From Bacteroidota bacterium (lineage in GTDB: Bacteria > Bacteroidota > Bacteroidia > Cytophagales > Cyclobacteriaceae), in NCBI GenBank assembly GCA_024280115.1, contig JAJRQT010000135.1:1-64000 (forward strand): 64,000 bases of DNA, given 5' to 3'. Below the pieces are notes generated by a model, which did no database searches, was not told where the DNA came from, and saw nothing but the letters and a program-made list of their open reading frames with translations. Shown here piece after piece: positions 27,211-35,980 of this stretch (its first letter is position 1; the number at the start of each line of letters is the position of its first letter). The position numbers and the translations under genes were made by a program.

Positions 27211-29873
27211 TATCCCGGACATCCTATAATCCTGAAAATCCTGATCCTGACAAATTGAAAGAGCAAGATATTATACCACCAAAAAGAGCTCTCCGATTCC
27301 TCCGTTGGTTTTGCAGGGAAGATTATATCGAAGAAATCGAAGGCGATCTCACAGAGCTTTTTGAAAATCAACATGAGGAAAATCCTAAAAAGGCCAATAG
27401 AAAATTTACCTGGAATGTCATTAAATATTTCAGGCCTGAGTTTATCAAATCCTTTACTTCAAACTATTCATCAAATCATTCAGCCATGTTCCGCCACAAC
27501 TTTATTATTTCCTTCAGGAATTTCAAACGCTATAAAATGTCGTTTTTTATAAATCTGATTGGTCTCTCTACAGGGTTGGCTTGTGCTCTGCTTATAATTT
27601 TCTGGGTTTTGGATGAACTTAGCGTGGATACCTTTCATAAAAATGATAGCCAGTTATATCAGGTGATGGTTAATTATGCAGATAAACAAGGAATTCATAC
27701 TCTGGAGGGTACTCCTGGTATATTGGCAAGAACTTTTGTTGATGAACTCCCTGAAGTTGAAGGATCAGCATCTGTAGTTCCTAATCCTGATCGAAAACTT
27801 GAAGGAATAATTTCTTGTGGAAACAATTACACTAAGGCAGAATACAGGTTTGTAAGTAAGGATTTCTTCAAAATGTTCACGTATAAACTTATCCAAGGTG
27901 ATAAGGATAGGGTGTTAATTAATAAATCATCTATTGCAATATCCAAAGATATAGCTTTAAACCTTTTCAATACCGCTGAAAATGCAGTGGGTAAATTTGT
28001 TGAATGGGAGGGAGATAGATGTAATGGTCAATTTCAAATAACTGGCGTTTTCCAGACACCCCCTTCTAATTCAACCATTCAATTTGATGTGTTATTCACA
28101 TATGATTTGTTTTTGGAAATTTCCCCTGAATTCCAAACATTAACAGGGCCCACTGGTCCAGTCACTTATATCCTCTTGCAAAAGAATACTGATGTTTCCA
28201 GATTTAACGGTAGCATATTCAACTTTATGAAATCTAAATATGAAAATTCAAAATTATCACTATTTGTTCGACCATATTCGGACAGATATTTATATAACGA
28301 ATATAAAAATGGAATGCGGATAGGTGGAAGAATTGTGTATGTGAGGTTATTCTCTGTAATTGCCATCTTCATTTTATCCATTGCCTGTATAAATTTCATG
28401 AATCTATCAACGGCCAACGCATCAAGAAGATTAAAAGAAATTGGAATTAAAAAAGCTATTGGTGCAAGCCGAACAGAAATTGCTTTGCAATATCTCGGAG
28501 AGTCAATCTTGATAACAATGCTCTCTGTACTTTTATCGGTTTTAGTTGTGGCATTATTCCTTCCCCAGTTCAATACAATTACAGGAAAGCAACTAACGCC
28601 AAACGTTAATCTCTTTTTAATTATATCAGTTTTGAGTATTACCGTATTAACGGGTTTGTTAGCTGGTAGTTACCCTGCATTTTACCTTTCTGGTTTTAGA
28701 CCAGTTAGCATATTTAAAGGTGGCGGCATTATCAACAAAACTAAAAATTCGGTGGGAGCTCATTTAGTAAGGAGAGGATTGGTAGTATTTCAATTTACAA
28801 TTTCTATCATTCTGATCGTATCGGTATCGGTATTATATCAACAAATGAGTTTTATACATTTAAAAAACCTGGGTTTTGACAGAGACCATGTAATCACTTT
28901 TTCTGCAGAAGGAAAGGTTAAAGAGAGTATCGGAGCTTTCTTGTGGGGAATGAATAACATACCCGGAATAATAAGTACGTCATATATGAATGGTAATTTC
29001 ACTGGGCAACATGGCACTGTTTACAATGCTGATTGGGAAGGGAAAAATCCTGATCAGAAGGTTGAAATTGGATATCTTGGAGTTGGTTACGATTTGTTTG
29101 AAACATTAGGTATGGAAATAAAGGAAGGACGATCTTTTTCAAGGGAATTTGGTTCAGAGAGTTCAAATGCAATATTTAATGAAAGTGCGATAAAAAGTAT
29201 GGGACTTATTATTCCTGTAGGACAAACGATAAAAATATTGGGCCAAAAAAAACAAATCATTGGAGTGGTTAAAGACTTTCACTTTGAATCTCTTTACACA
29301 AGTGTAAAGCCAATATATTTTACATTTGAACCAACTGCCAATAATATACTGGTTAAAATAAAAAGGAGAACAGAAAAAGAAACACTTGCTTTGCTTGAGG
29401 GAGTATATAAAAAGTACAATAATGGACTTTTCTTAGATTTTAGATTCCTTGATCAGGATTACGAGGCACAATATGCATCAGAAAAAAGAGTAGCTGAACT
29501 CTCAAAATATTTCGCAGGTATTGCCATCCTGATCTCATGCCTCGGACTTTTTGGCTTAGCAGCATTTACAGCAGAAAGAAGGACAAAAGAAATTGGTATC
29601 AGAAAAATTTTAGGTGCAGGAGTTTTTGGAATTGTAAGAATGCTATCCGGTGATTTCACAAAAATGGTGTTGACCGCCATAATAATTGCCCTTCCCATAA
29701 GTTATATCATAGCTAAAAACTGGCTCGATGACTTTGCATATCGCATAGATTTGGAATGGTGGTTTTTTATTGGTGCAGGATTTATGGCGCTTCTTATTGC
29801 ATGGTTTACTGTTGGTATTCAGACAATAAAAGCTGCGAGAGTCAATCCAGTAGACTGTTTGAGGGATGAGTAA
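27207..29873 (+). CDS. ABC transporter permease with prefix domain (permease 1)
   Basis: 888 residues as opened at GTG 27207; residues 1-16 are encoded by the element's inverted repeat, and TTG 27255 is an alternative start. Prefix domain LRFLRWFCREDYIEEIEGDL, then two MacB-type periplasmic core regions and two FtsX domains with R-L-K-E-I-G-I-K-K-A-I-G-A and R-T-K-E-I-G-I-R-K-I-L-G motifs, ending VNPVDCLRDE. This is the permease-prefix-domain-2 group, usually paired with PadR regulators. No ATPase gene is adjacent. Probably a MacB-like export or mechanotransmission protein in the inner membrane. Confidence 0.8.
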   Translation: MISRTSYNPENPDPDKLKEQDIIPPKRALRFLRWFCREDYIEEIEGDLTELFENQHEENPKKANRKFTWNVIKYFRPEFIKSFTSNYSSNHSAMFRHNFIISFRNFKRYKMSFFINLIGLSTGLACALLIIFWVLDELSVDTFHKNDSQLYQVMVNYADKQGIHTLEGTPGILARTFVDELPEVEGSASVVPNPDRKLEGIISCGNNYTKAEYRFVSKDFFKMFTYKLIQGDKDRVLINKSSIAISKDIALNLFNTAENAVGKFVEWEGDRCNGQFQITGVFQTPPSNSTIQFDVLFTYDLFLEISPEFQTLTGPTGPVTYILLQKNTDVSRFNGSIFNFMKSKYENSKLSLFVRPYSDRYLYNEYKNGMRIGGRIVYVRLFSVIAIFILSIACINFMNLSTANASRRLKEIGIKKAIGASRTEIALQYLGESILITMLSVLLSVLVVALFLPQFNTITGKQLTPNVNLFLIISVLSITVLTGLLAGSYPAFYLSGFRPVSIFKGGGIINKTKNSVGAHLVRRGLVVFQFTISIILIVSVSVLYQQMSFIHLKNLGFDRDHVITFSAEGKVKESIGAFLWGMNNIPGIISTSYMNGNFTGQHGTVYNADWEGKNPDQKVEIGYLGVGYDLFETLGMEIKEGRSFSREFGSESSNAIFNESAIKSMGLIIPVGQTIKILGQKKQIIGVVKDFHFESLYTSVKPIYFTFEPTANNILVKIKRRTEKETLALLEGVYKKYNNGLFLDFRFLDQDYEAQYASEKRVAELSKYFAGIAILISCLGLFGLAAFTAERRTKEIGIRKILGAGVFGIVRMLSGDFTKMVLTAIIIALPISYIIAKNWLDDFAYRIDLEWWFFIGAGFMALLIAWFTVGIQTIKAARVNPVDCLRDE

Positions 29874-30188
29874 ATTGTCTGGATCAGGATGGTCTGGATC
29901 GATAGATTAATAGGATAATGGAAGAGAAAAAACGTAAGTCCATTAAAGTGAATGGATATTTTATTTTTTAAAACCTTATTCATATCTGATAATATTTGAA
30001 TGTAGAAAAATTCTATAATCAGAGGATAGGGCATCGTTGCTTGACATTCCACAATTCAACTAATTTTCGAATCGAACTTAGGCTACAACCTATCAAACTC
30101 ACTATCGCATAACTTGTTCGTGGTAGAAGCACTAAAAATCAATAGCATTTACCTTGTAAATCGAACATTAAGTGTTATAATTGCAAGG
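29874..30188. other. Intergenic region with a left end of the GxxExxY element
   Basis: Directly after the permease stop, ATTGTCTGGATCAGGATGG and the following 35 bp match the left inverted repeat of the element; the rest is missing. From about 29930 to the ATPase start I see nothing recognisable. Confidence 0.5.
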
Positions 30189-31364
30189 ATGATTAAGCGA
30201 TATGCACAGGATGAGATCATCCAATTATTAACAGAATTTTCAGCAGTAGGCATTTTGGGCCCAAGGCAGATTGGTAAAACTACGCTGGCGCTTGAAGTTG
30301 CCGGACATTTAGCTTCGGAAGCCATATATCTGGATTTGGAGTCCCCTTCTGAACTATCCAAGCTGGATGAACCAGAGCAATTTTTTGAACTGAACACAGG
30401 CAAACTTATCATCCTGGACGAAATTCAGCGGGCACCGGAGTTGTTTTCTATTTTAAGAGGTGCAATTGATCGTAATCGACGAAAAGGTCATAGTACAGGT
30501 CAATTCCTGATATTGGGCTCTGCTTCACTCGATTTGATCAGGCAATCATCAGAAAGCCTGGCAGGCAGGATCGCCTATATAGAATTATCCGGATTGAACG
30601 TAATTGAAATTAATAAAGGGTCAAAAATCACCTCTGATCAATTGTGGCTTAGAGGAGGTTTCCCCGATAGTGTATTGGCGAAAAATGATTCGGTTAGCAT
30701 GAGATGGCGAGCCAATTTTATCAGTACATATCTGGAACGCGATATACCTCAATTGGGTCCGAGAATACCAGCCACGACCCTAAGGAGGTTATGGACGATG
30801 CTGGCCCATAGTCAGAGCACTCAGGTCAATATAGCTAAACTGGGCGCTAACCTGGATGTGGCGGCACCCACTGCAAAACGATACATTGATTTGCTGGAAG
30901 ACCTACTCCTTATCCGTAGCTTACGTCCCTGGTTTGGAAATATTGGAAAACGCCTTGTCAAAACCCCAAAAGTATATATCCGGGACAGTGGACTCACGCA
31001 TGCTTTACTTAATATCTCCAACCTTAACGATCTGATGGGTCATCCTGTGGTTGGGACAAGCTGGGAAGGGTTCGTAATCGAAAACCTTATTTCTTGTGCG
31101 TCTGTTGGAGCCACATTTTGGTATTACAGAACTTCTGCAGGTGCAGAAATAGACCTAATAATAGAATATAGCTCACGAAAAAAAATAGCAATTGAAATTA
31201 AAAGATCAATTTCACCAAAAGTTTCCAAAGGCTTTTATTTGGGATGTGATGACATAGGTGCTACAGATCGGTTTGTGGTATATGCCGGTGATGATCAATA
31301 TCCTCTTGCAAAAAACATTACCGCTATTTCATTGACAAAAATGATGCACGTGTTGGAGAATTAA
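30189..31364 (+). CDS. AAA ATPase with DUF4143 C-terminal domain
   Basis: 391 residues from ATG 30189 (MIKRYAQDEIIQLLTEF); an earlier in-frame ATG at 30114 adds 25 atypical residues. The AAA_14 domain has Walker A GPRQIGKTT, Walker B KLIILDEIQ and sensor ILGSAS. The DUF4143 region starts near residue 200 with a winged-helix stretch (VNIAKLGANLDVAAPTAKRY) and ends in a nuclease-like core with E-I-D-L-I-I-E and A-I-E-I-K-R. The family is widely transferred between bacteria, often on islands. Its role is unknown; the E-x-K core suggests a PD-(D/E)XK fold. Inserted between GxxExxY repeat clusters. Confidence 0.8.
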   Translation: MIKRYAQDEIIQLLTEFSAVGILGPRQIGKTTLALEVAGHLASEAIYLDLESPSELSKLDEPEQFFELNTGKLIILDEIQRAPELFSILRGAIDRNRRKGHSTGQFLILGSASLDLIRQSSESLAGRIAYIELSGLNVIEINKGSKITSDQLWLRGGFPDSVLAKNDSVSMRWRANFISTYLERDIPQLGPRIPATTLRRLWTMLAHSQSTQVNIAKLGANLDVAAPTAKRYIDLLEDLLLIRSLRPWFGNIGKRLVKTPKVYIRDSGLTHALLNISNLNDLMGHPVVGTSWEGFVIENLISCASVGATFWYYRTSAGAEIDLIIEYSSRKKIAIEIKRSISPKVSKGFYLGCDDIGATDRFVVYAGDDQYPLAKNITAISLTKMMHVLEN

Positions 31365-31394
31365 TACTTTTTTTAATGCTTTAGGCAATCTCTC

Positions 31395-32000
31395 TTTTTC
31401 TAATCAGTCTATTTATAGACAAAGGATTATTAATGAATTTTGGTTCAACAAGTTTGAATATAAAACGATTATTCAGAAAGTAAAATCCTGAAAATCTGGA
31501 TGCTGACAATATAAGCAACAAGAGTCAACCCTATGGACTGTTTGAGGGATGAGTAAATGGTCTGAATCAGAATAGACAGGATTAAAAGATTAACAGGATG
31601 AGCGAAGAGATAAAATGTGATCTGTCTTATTACAAAATTGGCAAAGGTTTTTACTAAACGTTAGTTCATCCAACCTGGAAGTAAAACGATTATTCAGAAA
31701 GTAAAATCCTGTATATCCAGATTCTGACAGTAAAAGCAGTACGGATCAATCAGGTGAACTGTTTGAGAGATGAGTAAATTGTCTGAATCAGGATATACAG
31801 GATTAAACGATTAACAGGATGAAAGAAGAGATAAAATGTGATCTGTCTTATTGCAATATTGGCAAAGGTTTTTACTAAACGTTAGTTCATCTAACCTGGA
31901 AGTAAACCGATTATTCAGAAAGTAAAATCCTGAAAATCCAGATTCTGATAATAAAAACGGCAAGAATCAATCTAGCAAATTGTTTGATAAATGAGTAAAA
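31395..32000 (+). repeat. Cluster 1 of internally deleted GxxExxY element copies
   Basis: It starts with the last ~70 bp of a GxxExxY gene (GACAAAGGATTATTAATGA to the TAA at 31480-31482), then the right inverted repeat and a 45-bp permease tail encoding N-x-x-x-C-L-R-D-E-stop. Two further units of about 221 bp follow (starting near 31560 and 31781). Each has left repeat, first ~40 bp of the GxxExxY gene, last ~65 bp, right repeat and permease tail. All share the same internal deletion. Confidence 0.65.
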
Positions 32001-32057
32001 GCTAATATATAATTTGACCACAAATAAACCTCCTTCACATCCATTAAGTCTTTCTTT

Positions 32058-32186
32058 TTATAATAAAAACGGTTCTACCACGAATTTAATGGAAAGTAAT
32101 ATTTGTTGATCGAAGTCGGAAGACTGTTTCGCCTTCGGCAAACGAAGGGAGACACTAGGGAATGTTTTTAGGAGGATTTTTCCCAT
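32058..32186 (-). pseudogene. Remnant start of a second copy of the two-helix membrane gene
   Basis: ATG at 32184-32186 reads M-G-K-I-L-L-K-T, matching the start M-V-E-N-L-L-K-T of the intact gene at 34904, then diverges into a repeat (GCCTTCGGCAAACGAAGG) and stops after 42 codons. The 45 bp before it also match the leader of the intact gene. It marks the next unit of a former tandem array. Confidence 0.55.
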
Positions 32187-32234
32187 GAGTGCTGGGTAGT
32201 TGGATTAAACTAAATACAAAAACAAATTAAGAAT

Positions 32235-34571
32235 TTATGATTTGAAGAATTTGATGCTTCTAACTAATTGAATCAAATTTGATTTAATAGCTAGGGTTTT
32301 CGGATGTTCTGATCCCCAAACATTTTTAGCTATTGTATATGCTTTTTCCATCAGCTCCCTGGCCGGTTGCAACTCTCCGAGGTCCTGATAGATCAGGGCC
32401 AGGTTGGAAGAATTTCTGGCCGTAGATGGATGATCTTCCCCGAAATTTTTCTTGTCTGACCCCAGCGCTTTTTCCATCAACTCCCTGGCCGGTTGCAACT
32501 CTCCAAGGGCCTGATAGATCATGGCCAGGTTGGAATATCTTATGGCCGTCGATGGATGTTCTTCCCCGAAATTTTTTCTGTCTGACTCCAGCGCCTTTTC
32601 CATCAGCTCCCTGGCTGGTTTCAATTCTTCCAGGTCCCTATAAATCATGGCCAGATTGGAATAGCTTCTGGCCGTCGATGGGTGATCTTCTCCGAAATTT
32701 TTCCAGTCTGACTCCAGCGCCTTTTCCATCAACTCCCTGGCTGGTTTCAACTTTCCGAGGGCCTGATAGATCTGGGCGAGGTTGGAATAACGAATAGCTG
32801 TTGATGGGTGATCTTCTCCGAAATTTTTTCTGGCTGAATCCAGCGCTTTTTCCATGAGCACTCTTGCGGGTTGCATCTCTCCGAGGTCCTGATAGATCAT
32901 GGCCAGGTTGGAATAGCTTCTGGCCGTCGATGGATGATCTTCTCCGAAGTTTTTCTTGTCTGACTCCAGTGCCTGTTCCATCAGCTCGCTGGCTATTTTC
33001 AATTCTCCAAGGTCCACATAGATTGTGGCCAGGTTGGAATAACGAATAGCCGTAGTTGGATGGTCTTTTCCGAAGTTTTTCTCATCTGAAGCCAGGGCTT
33101 CTTTCATCAGCTCCCTGCCCGATTTCAACTCTCCAAGGATCTTATAGATCATGGCGAGATTGGAATAACGAATAGCCGTAGTTGGATGATCTTCTCCAAA
33201 GTTTTTCCTGTCTGACTCAAGTGCTTTTACCATAAGCTTTTTGGCAGGTATTAACTCACCCAGACTCTGATAGATTAGAGCCAGATTATTTTGTAATACT
33301 GAAATAGTTGAATCTTCTGAATCCTTGTAGTAATCTGCTAAAACCCTACCAAAATCCAACCACTCTGAAGCATCCAATGGGTTTATATAATTATCGATGC
33401 TTATTTTTTTCGTGATATTTTTCGTGAAATCTGATACTTCTGATTCCTTGATTCCTATTGTACTCCTTGCCGTTTCTGCAACTAAAGGGTGAACAAAATA
33501 CCGTTCATCTCCTAATTGAACATCTTCCTTAATCAATAACTCTTCTTTAATCCAACCCATGGTCACCAATTCATTTAAAGCATTTTTTGTTTTTACATCG
33601 CTTTCTATCCCGGTCCATTCAGAAAAATCTTTTACGCTTACTGGTATGGATGGAAGTAAAATGAAATGCTTAAATATTTTTGCCTGATGTTCCTTTTCCA
33701 GTATTGCAGAATAGTTGAAAGCGGCTGTAAGTATTCCCTTTAGTTTATTGTGTTCTTTATCATAGTCTGTGTTCAGATTAAATTCAAGATTTTCTGAACT
33801 GATTCCTTCTTTTTCAAGGACTTTTGTTATTTCATTTATTTTCAATTTCCCATTTTTGCCAATTTTTGCCATTAACTCAATAGTCAGGGTATGCCTTCCA
33901 ATCATTTGTAATAGCTGGTTCAATACAGCCTCATTCTTTTCTGATTGATAATATCTGTAAAATAATTGTTGAGCATCCTCAAGCTTCAATACATCAATGT
34001 TGATATGGAAATATCCTTCTATTTTCCCCCTGGTAGTAAGCAGAATCTTCCAGTTGATTTGAGGTAATAGGTCTGTATGCTTATGAACATCCTCGATATT
34101 ATTGGCATTGTCAAGAACCAATAAATGACTTCCCTTCAAGTTTGTCAAACTGTTAGAAACCTCCATGGCTCTATCGTAAAGTTCTGTGGTTAAACTTTTT
34201 TCCAAGCCTAAATTTCTTACCAAAATTTTGTTCACTAAGGTTTCCGGTAAAGAATCAATCATCCTGAGCCAGATTAGATGGTGATAATTTTCAATATTTC
34301 GATAATAATATTCAGTAGCTAAAACGGTTTTTCCAATCCCTCCCCATCCATTCATGATTGCTACTGCATTGTCCTGGGCCAGCTGATTTTCTACTTCCTT
34401 GATTTTATCCTCCCTGCCAATAAAGAAATTATTTCTCGGTGGGTGGCCTGTTAAGTATTTAGGGACCTCAACTTCTTTTTTATTATAATACTGGTTTATA
34501 GTTTCAGCCTGATTGATCTGTACACAACTGCTATCTTTAACTTCTGCCTTATGGCCTTTTCTCGTCAACAT
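32235..34571 (-). CDS. NB-ARC/TPR STAND ATPase (NLR-like)
   Basis: 778 residues. Short N-terminal extension (1-45) with D-S-S-C-V-Q-I-N-Q at 13-21; NB-ARC module with F-I-G-R-E-D, Walker A GGIGKT (77-82), Walker B SHLLVLDNAN and sensor ILLTTRGK; a winged-helix/arm region to about 430; then eight 42-residue TPR repeats of kinesin-light-chain type (S-N-L-A-x-I-Y-x-x-L-G-E-L-x-x-A-R-E-L-M-E-K-A-L). Such proteins act as ligand-triggered switches, several in phage defence or cell death. It lies 15 bp after a small membrane protein gene, likely its effector or partner. Confidence 0.85.
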   Translation of the reverse strand: MLTRKGHKAEVKDSSCVQINQAETINQYYNKKEVEVPKYLTGHPPRNNFFIGREDKIKEVENQLAQDNAVAIMNGWGGIGKTVLATEYYYRNIENYHHLIWLRMIDSLPETLVNKILVRNLGLEKSLTTELYDRAMEVSNSLTNLKGSHLLVLDNANNIEDVHKHTDLLPQINWKILLTTRGKIEGYFHINIDVLKLEDAQQLFYRYYQSEKNEAVLNQLLQMIGRHTLTIELMAKIGKNGKLKINEITKVLEKEGISSENLEFNLNTDYDKEHNKLKGILTAAFNYSAILEKEHQAKIFKHFILLPSIPVSVKDFSEWTGIESDVKTKNALNELVTMGWIKEELLIKEDVQLGDERYFVHPLVAETARSTIGIKESEVSDFTKNITKKISIDNYINPLDASEWLDFGRVLADYYKDSEDSTISVLQNNLALIYQSLGELIPAKKLMVKALESDRKNFGEDHPTTAIRYSNLAMIYKILGELKSGRELMKEALASDEKNFGKDHPTTAIRYSNLATIYVDLGELKIASELMEQALESDKKNFGEDHPSTARSYSNLAMIYQDLGEMQPARVLMEKALDSARKNFGEDHPSTAIRYSNLAQIYQALGKLKPARELMEKALESDWKNFGEDHPSTARSYSNLAMIYRDLEELKPARELMEKALESDRKNFGEEHPSTAIRYSNLAMIYQALGELQPARELMEKALGSDKKNFGEDHPSTARNSSNLALIYQDLGELQPARELMEKAYTIAKNVWGSEHPKTLAIKSNLIQLVRSIKFFKS

Positions 34572-34586
34572 AAAAGTTTGGTTTAC

Positions 34587-34904
34587 TTATCCCTGAGTTA
34601 TCGTAACATCATCAGAATCTAAAATATCAGCCTCAGATTTCCCCTTTTGTTGCACCTTTACCTTTTTACTACCTTTTACTTTTGCTGAGCTTCCACGGCT
34701 TTTTAAATATTCAATCCATGTTACACCAATAACCAGGATTATAAATAATACAAATGCTGATATGATGGTTATCAATAGTTGATTGGAGGTCAATTGTTGA
34801 TCAAAAAGTTGATAAATTAGTAAATAAGAAATTACAATAGCGAAGGCAGCAAGAGTAATTGTTGTCTTAATCTTGGTAACCGTTTTCAAGAGGTTTTCCA
34901 CCAT
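34587..34904 (-). CDS. Small two-helix membrane protein, partner of the NLR-like ATPase
   Basis: 105 residues: basic N-terminus, two transmembrane helices (about 14-32 and 41-63), a Lys/Ser-rich cytoplasmic linker (67-90), and an acidic C-terminal tail E-A-D-I-L-D-S-D-D-V-T-I-T-Q-G. The tail resembles residues 13-22 of the adjacent NB-ARC protein (D-S-S-C-V-Q-I-N-Q-A). A membrane effector recruited through a homotypic motif is a reasonable inference. No family recognised. First gene of a two-gene operon. Confidence 0.65.
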   Translation of the reverse strand: MVENLLKTVTKIKTTITLAAFAIVISYLLIYQLFDQQLTSNQLLITIISAFVLFIILVIGVTWIEYLKSRGSSAKVKGSKKVKVQQKGKSEADILDSDDVTITQG

Positions 34905-35015
34905 GAGTTCCGTGTAGTTTGTTTAAACTAAATATAAGAAAAAATTATGAGATTGTTCTTGAAGTTTTCGATGCTTCTATCCAATAGAATCCAGGTTTGA
35001 TTTTTTTGACATTTT
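34905..35015 (-). pseudogene. Remnant of the 3' end of another NB-ARC/TPR gene copy
   Basis: Read on the minus strand this 110-bp stretch matches the last ~45 bp of the NB-ARC gene plus its downstream spacer: TAGAAGCATC, CTTCAA, TATTTAGTTTAA and ACTCATGG are shared in order. The frame is broken. It shows that a further cassette once preceded the intact one. Confidence 0.55.
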
Positions 35016-35027
35016 CTTTTTCCATGG

Positions 35028-35092
35028 GGATCATCAATATGCCTTGAGAACAAGTATCTACCAACAAATACCTCAAATTTCATTTGGTTGAA
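35028..35092 (+). pseudogene. Remnant of a PadR gene 3' end
   Basis: GGATCATCAATATGCCTTGA through CATTTGGTTGA matches the last ~63 bp of the PadR gene at 26401-26727 with few changes, including the sequence leading into the GxxExxY element. Upstream part missing. Confidence 0.65.
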
Positions 35093-35094
35093 AA

Positions 35095-35568
35095 ATATGA
35101 ATAGTTGTCTGAATCAGGATAGACACGATTAAAAGATGAACAAGATGATAAATGAGACAAAATGTGATCTGTCTTATTACAAAATTGGCAAAGGTTTGTT
35201 ACTAAACTTTAGTTCATCCAACCTGGAAGTAAAACGATTATTCAGAAAGTAAAATCCTGGATATCCAATAATCCTGAAAATCCAGATTCTGACAGTAAAA
35301 GCAGCAAGGGTCAATCCGGTGAATTGTTTGAGGGATGAGTAATTTGTCTGAATCAGGATTGACAGGATTAAAAGATGAACAAGATGATAAATGAGATAAA
35401 ATGTGATCTGTCTTATTACAAACTTGACAAAGGTTTGTTACTAAACTTTAGTTAGTCCAATCTGGAAGTAAAACGATTATTCAGAAAGTAAAATCCTGAA
35501 AATCCAGATTCTGACAGTAAAAGCAGTACAGATCAATCCAGCGAATTGTTTGATAAATGAGTAAATTG
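35095..35568 (+). repeat. Cluster 2a: two internally deleted GxxExxY element units
   Basis: Units begin near 35105 and 35344 (period about 239 bp). Each carries left inverted repeat, 5' and 3' ends of the GxxExxY gene fused by the same deletion as in cluster 1, right repeat (AATCCAGATTCTGACAG), and the permease tail ending GATGAGTAA. Confidence 0.65.
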
Positions 35569-35605
35569 CCTTAATCTGAATAGACAAAATTTAAAGATTA
35601 GTAAG

Positions 35606-35980
35606 ATGAAAAATGAGATAAATGATGAATTGACTTATAAAATTATAGGGTGTGCCATGAAAATTCATAACACATTAGGCAACGGATTCCAGGAAGTTAT
35701 TTATCAAAGATGTTTGGCAATAGAATTGGAGAAACAAGGTCTGGGCTTTGCCAGAGAAGTGGAAATGCCCATTTTCTATGAAGAAATACAGGTAGGGTCA
35801 AGGCGTGCCGATTTCGTAGTTGAAAATCAAGTAATTGTAGAACTTAAAGCAATTATCAAATTAGAGGATGTCCATCTTGCTCAAGGGCTAAATTACTTAA
35901 AAGCTTATAAAATGGACAAAGGATTGTTAATTAATTTTGGCTCAACAAGTTTGGAGGTAAAACGATTATTCAGAAAGTAA
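35606..35980 (+). CDS. GxxExxY protein, intact copy (PD-(D/E)XK-like)
   Basis: 124 residues, full family length. The name-giving motif G-N-G-F-Q-E-V-I-Y is intact, as are R-R-A-D-F and the putative catalytic V-E-L-K, then LAQGLNYLKAYKMDKGLLIN. The fold resembles Holliday-junction/PD-(D/E)XK nucleases, but activity is unproven for the family. Its left flank is a worn inverted repeat (GCCTTAATCTGAATAGAC) and its right flank a good one, so it is the likely parent of the deleted copies around it. Confidence 0.8.
   Translation: MKNEINDELTYKIIGCAMKIHNTLGNGFQEVIYQRCLAIELEKQGLGFAREVEMPIFYEEIQVGSRRADFVVENQVIVELKAIIKLEDVHLAQGLNYLKAYKMDKGLLINFGSTSLEVKRLFRK

Larger units (their letters stand above)
26742..27253 (+). 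mobile_element. 512-bp inverted-repeat element carrying a GxxExxY gene
   Basis: The left end begins TTGTCTGAATCAGGATATAC and the right end, read in reverse, begins TTGTCAGGATCAGGATTTTC. About 27 bp are imperfect terminal inverted repeats. The GxxExxY gene fills the interior. Deleting 26742-27254 (513 nt, a multiple of three) joins an ATG at 26727 (M-K-T-K-K) to L-K-E-Q-D-I-I-P-P of the permease in frame, which argues for insertion into the permease start. A short TTG occurs at both borders but is too short to call a target duplication. Confidence 0.65.

Noticed and set aside
32426..33049. Open frames opposite the TPR repeats (123 and 61 codons)
   Set aside because: They are periodic shadows of the 42-residue repeats on the other strand, with Trp/Pro-rich nonsense composition.
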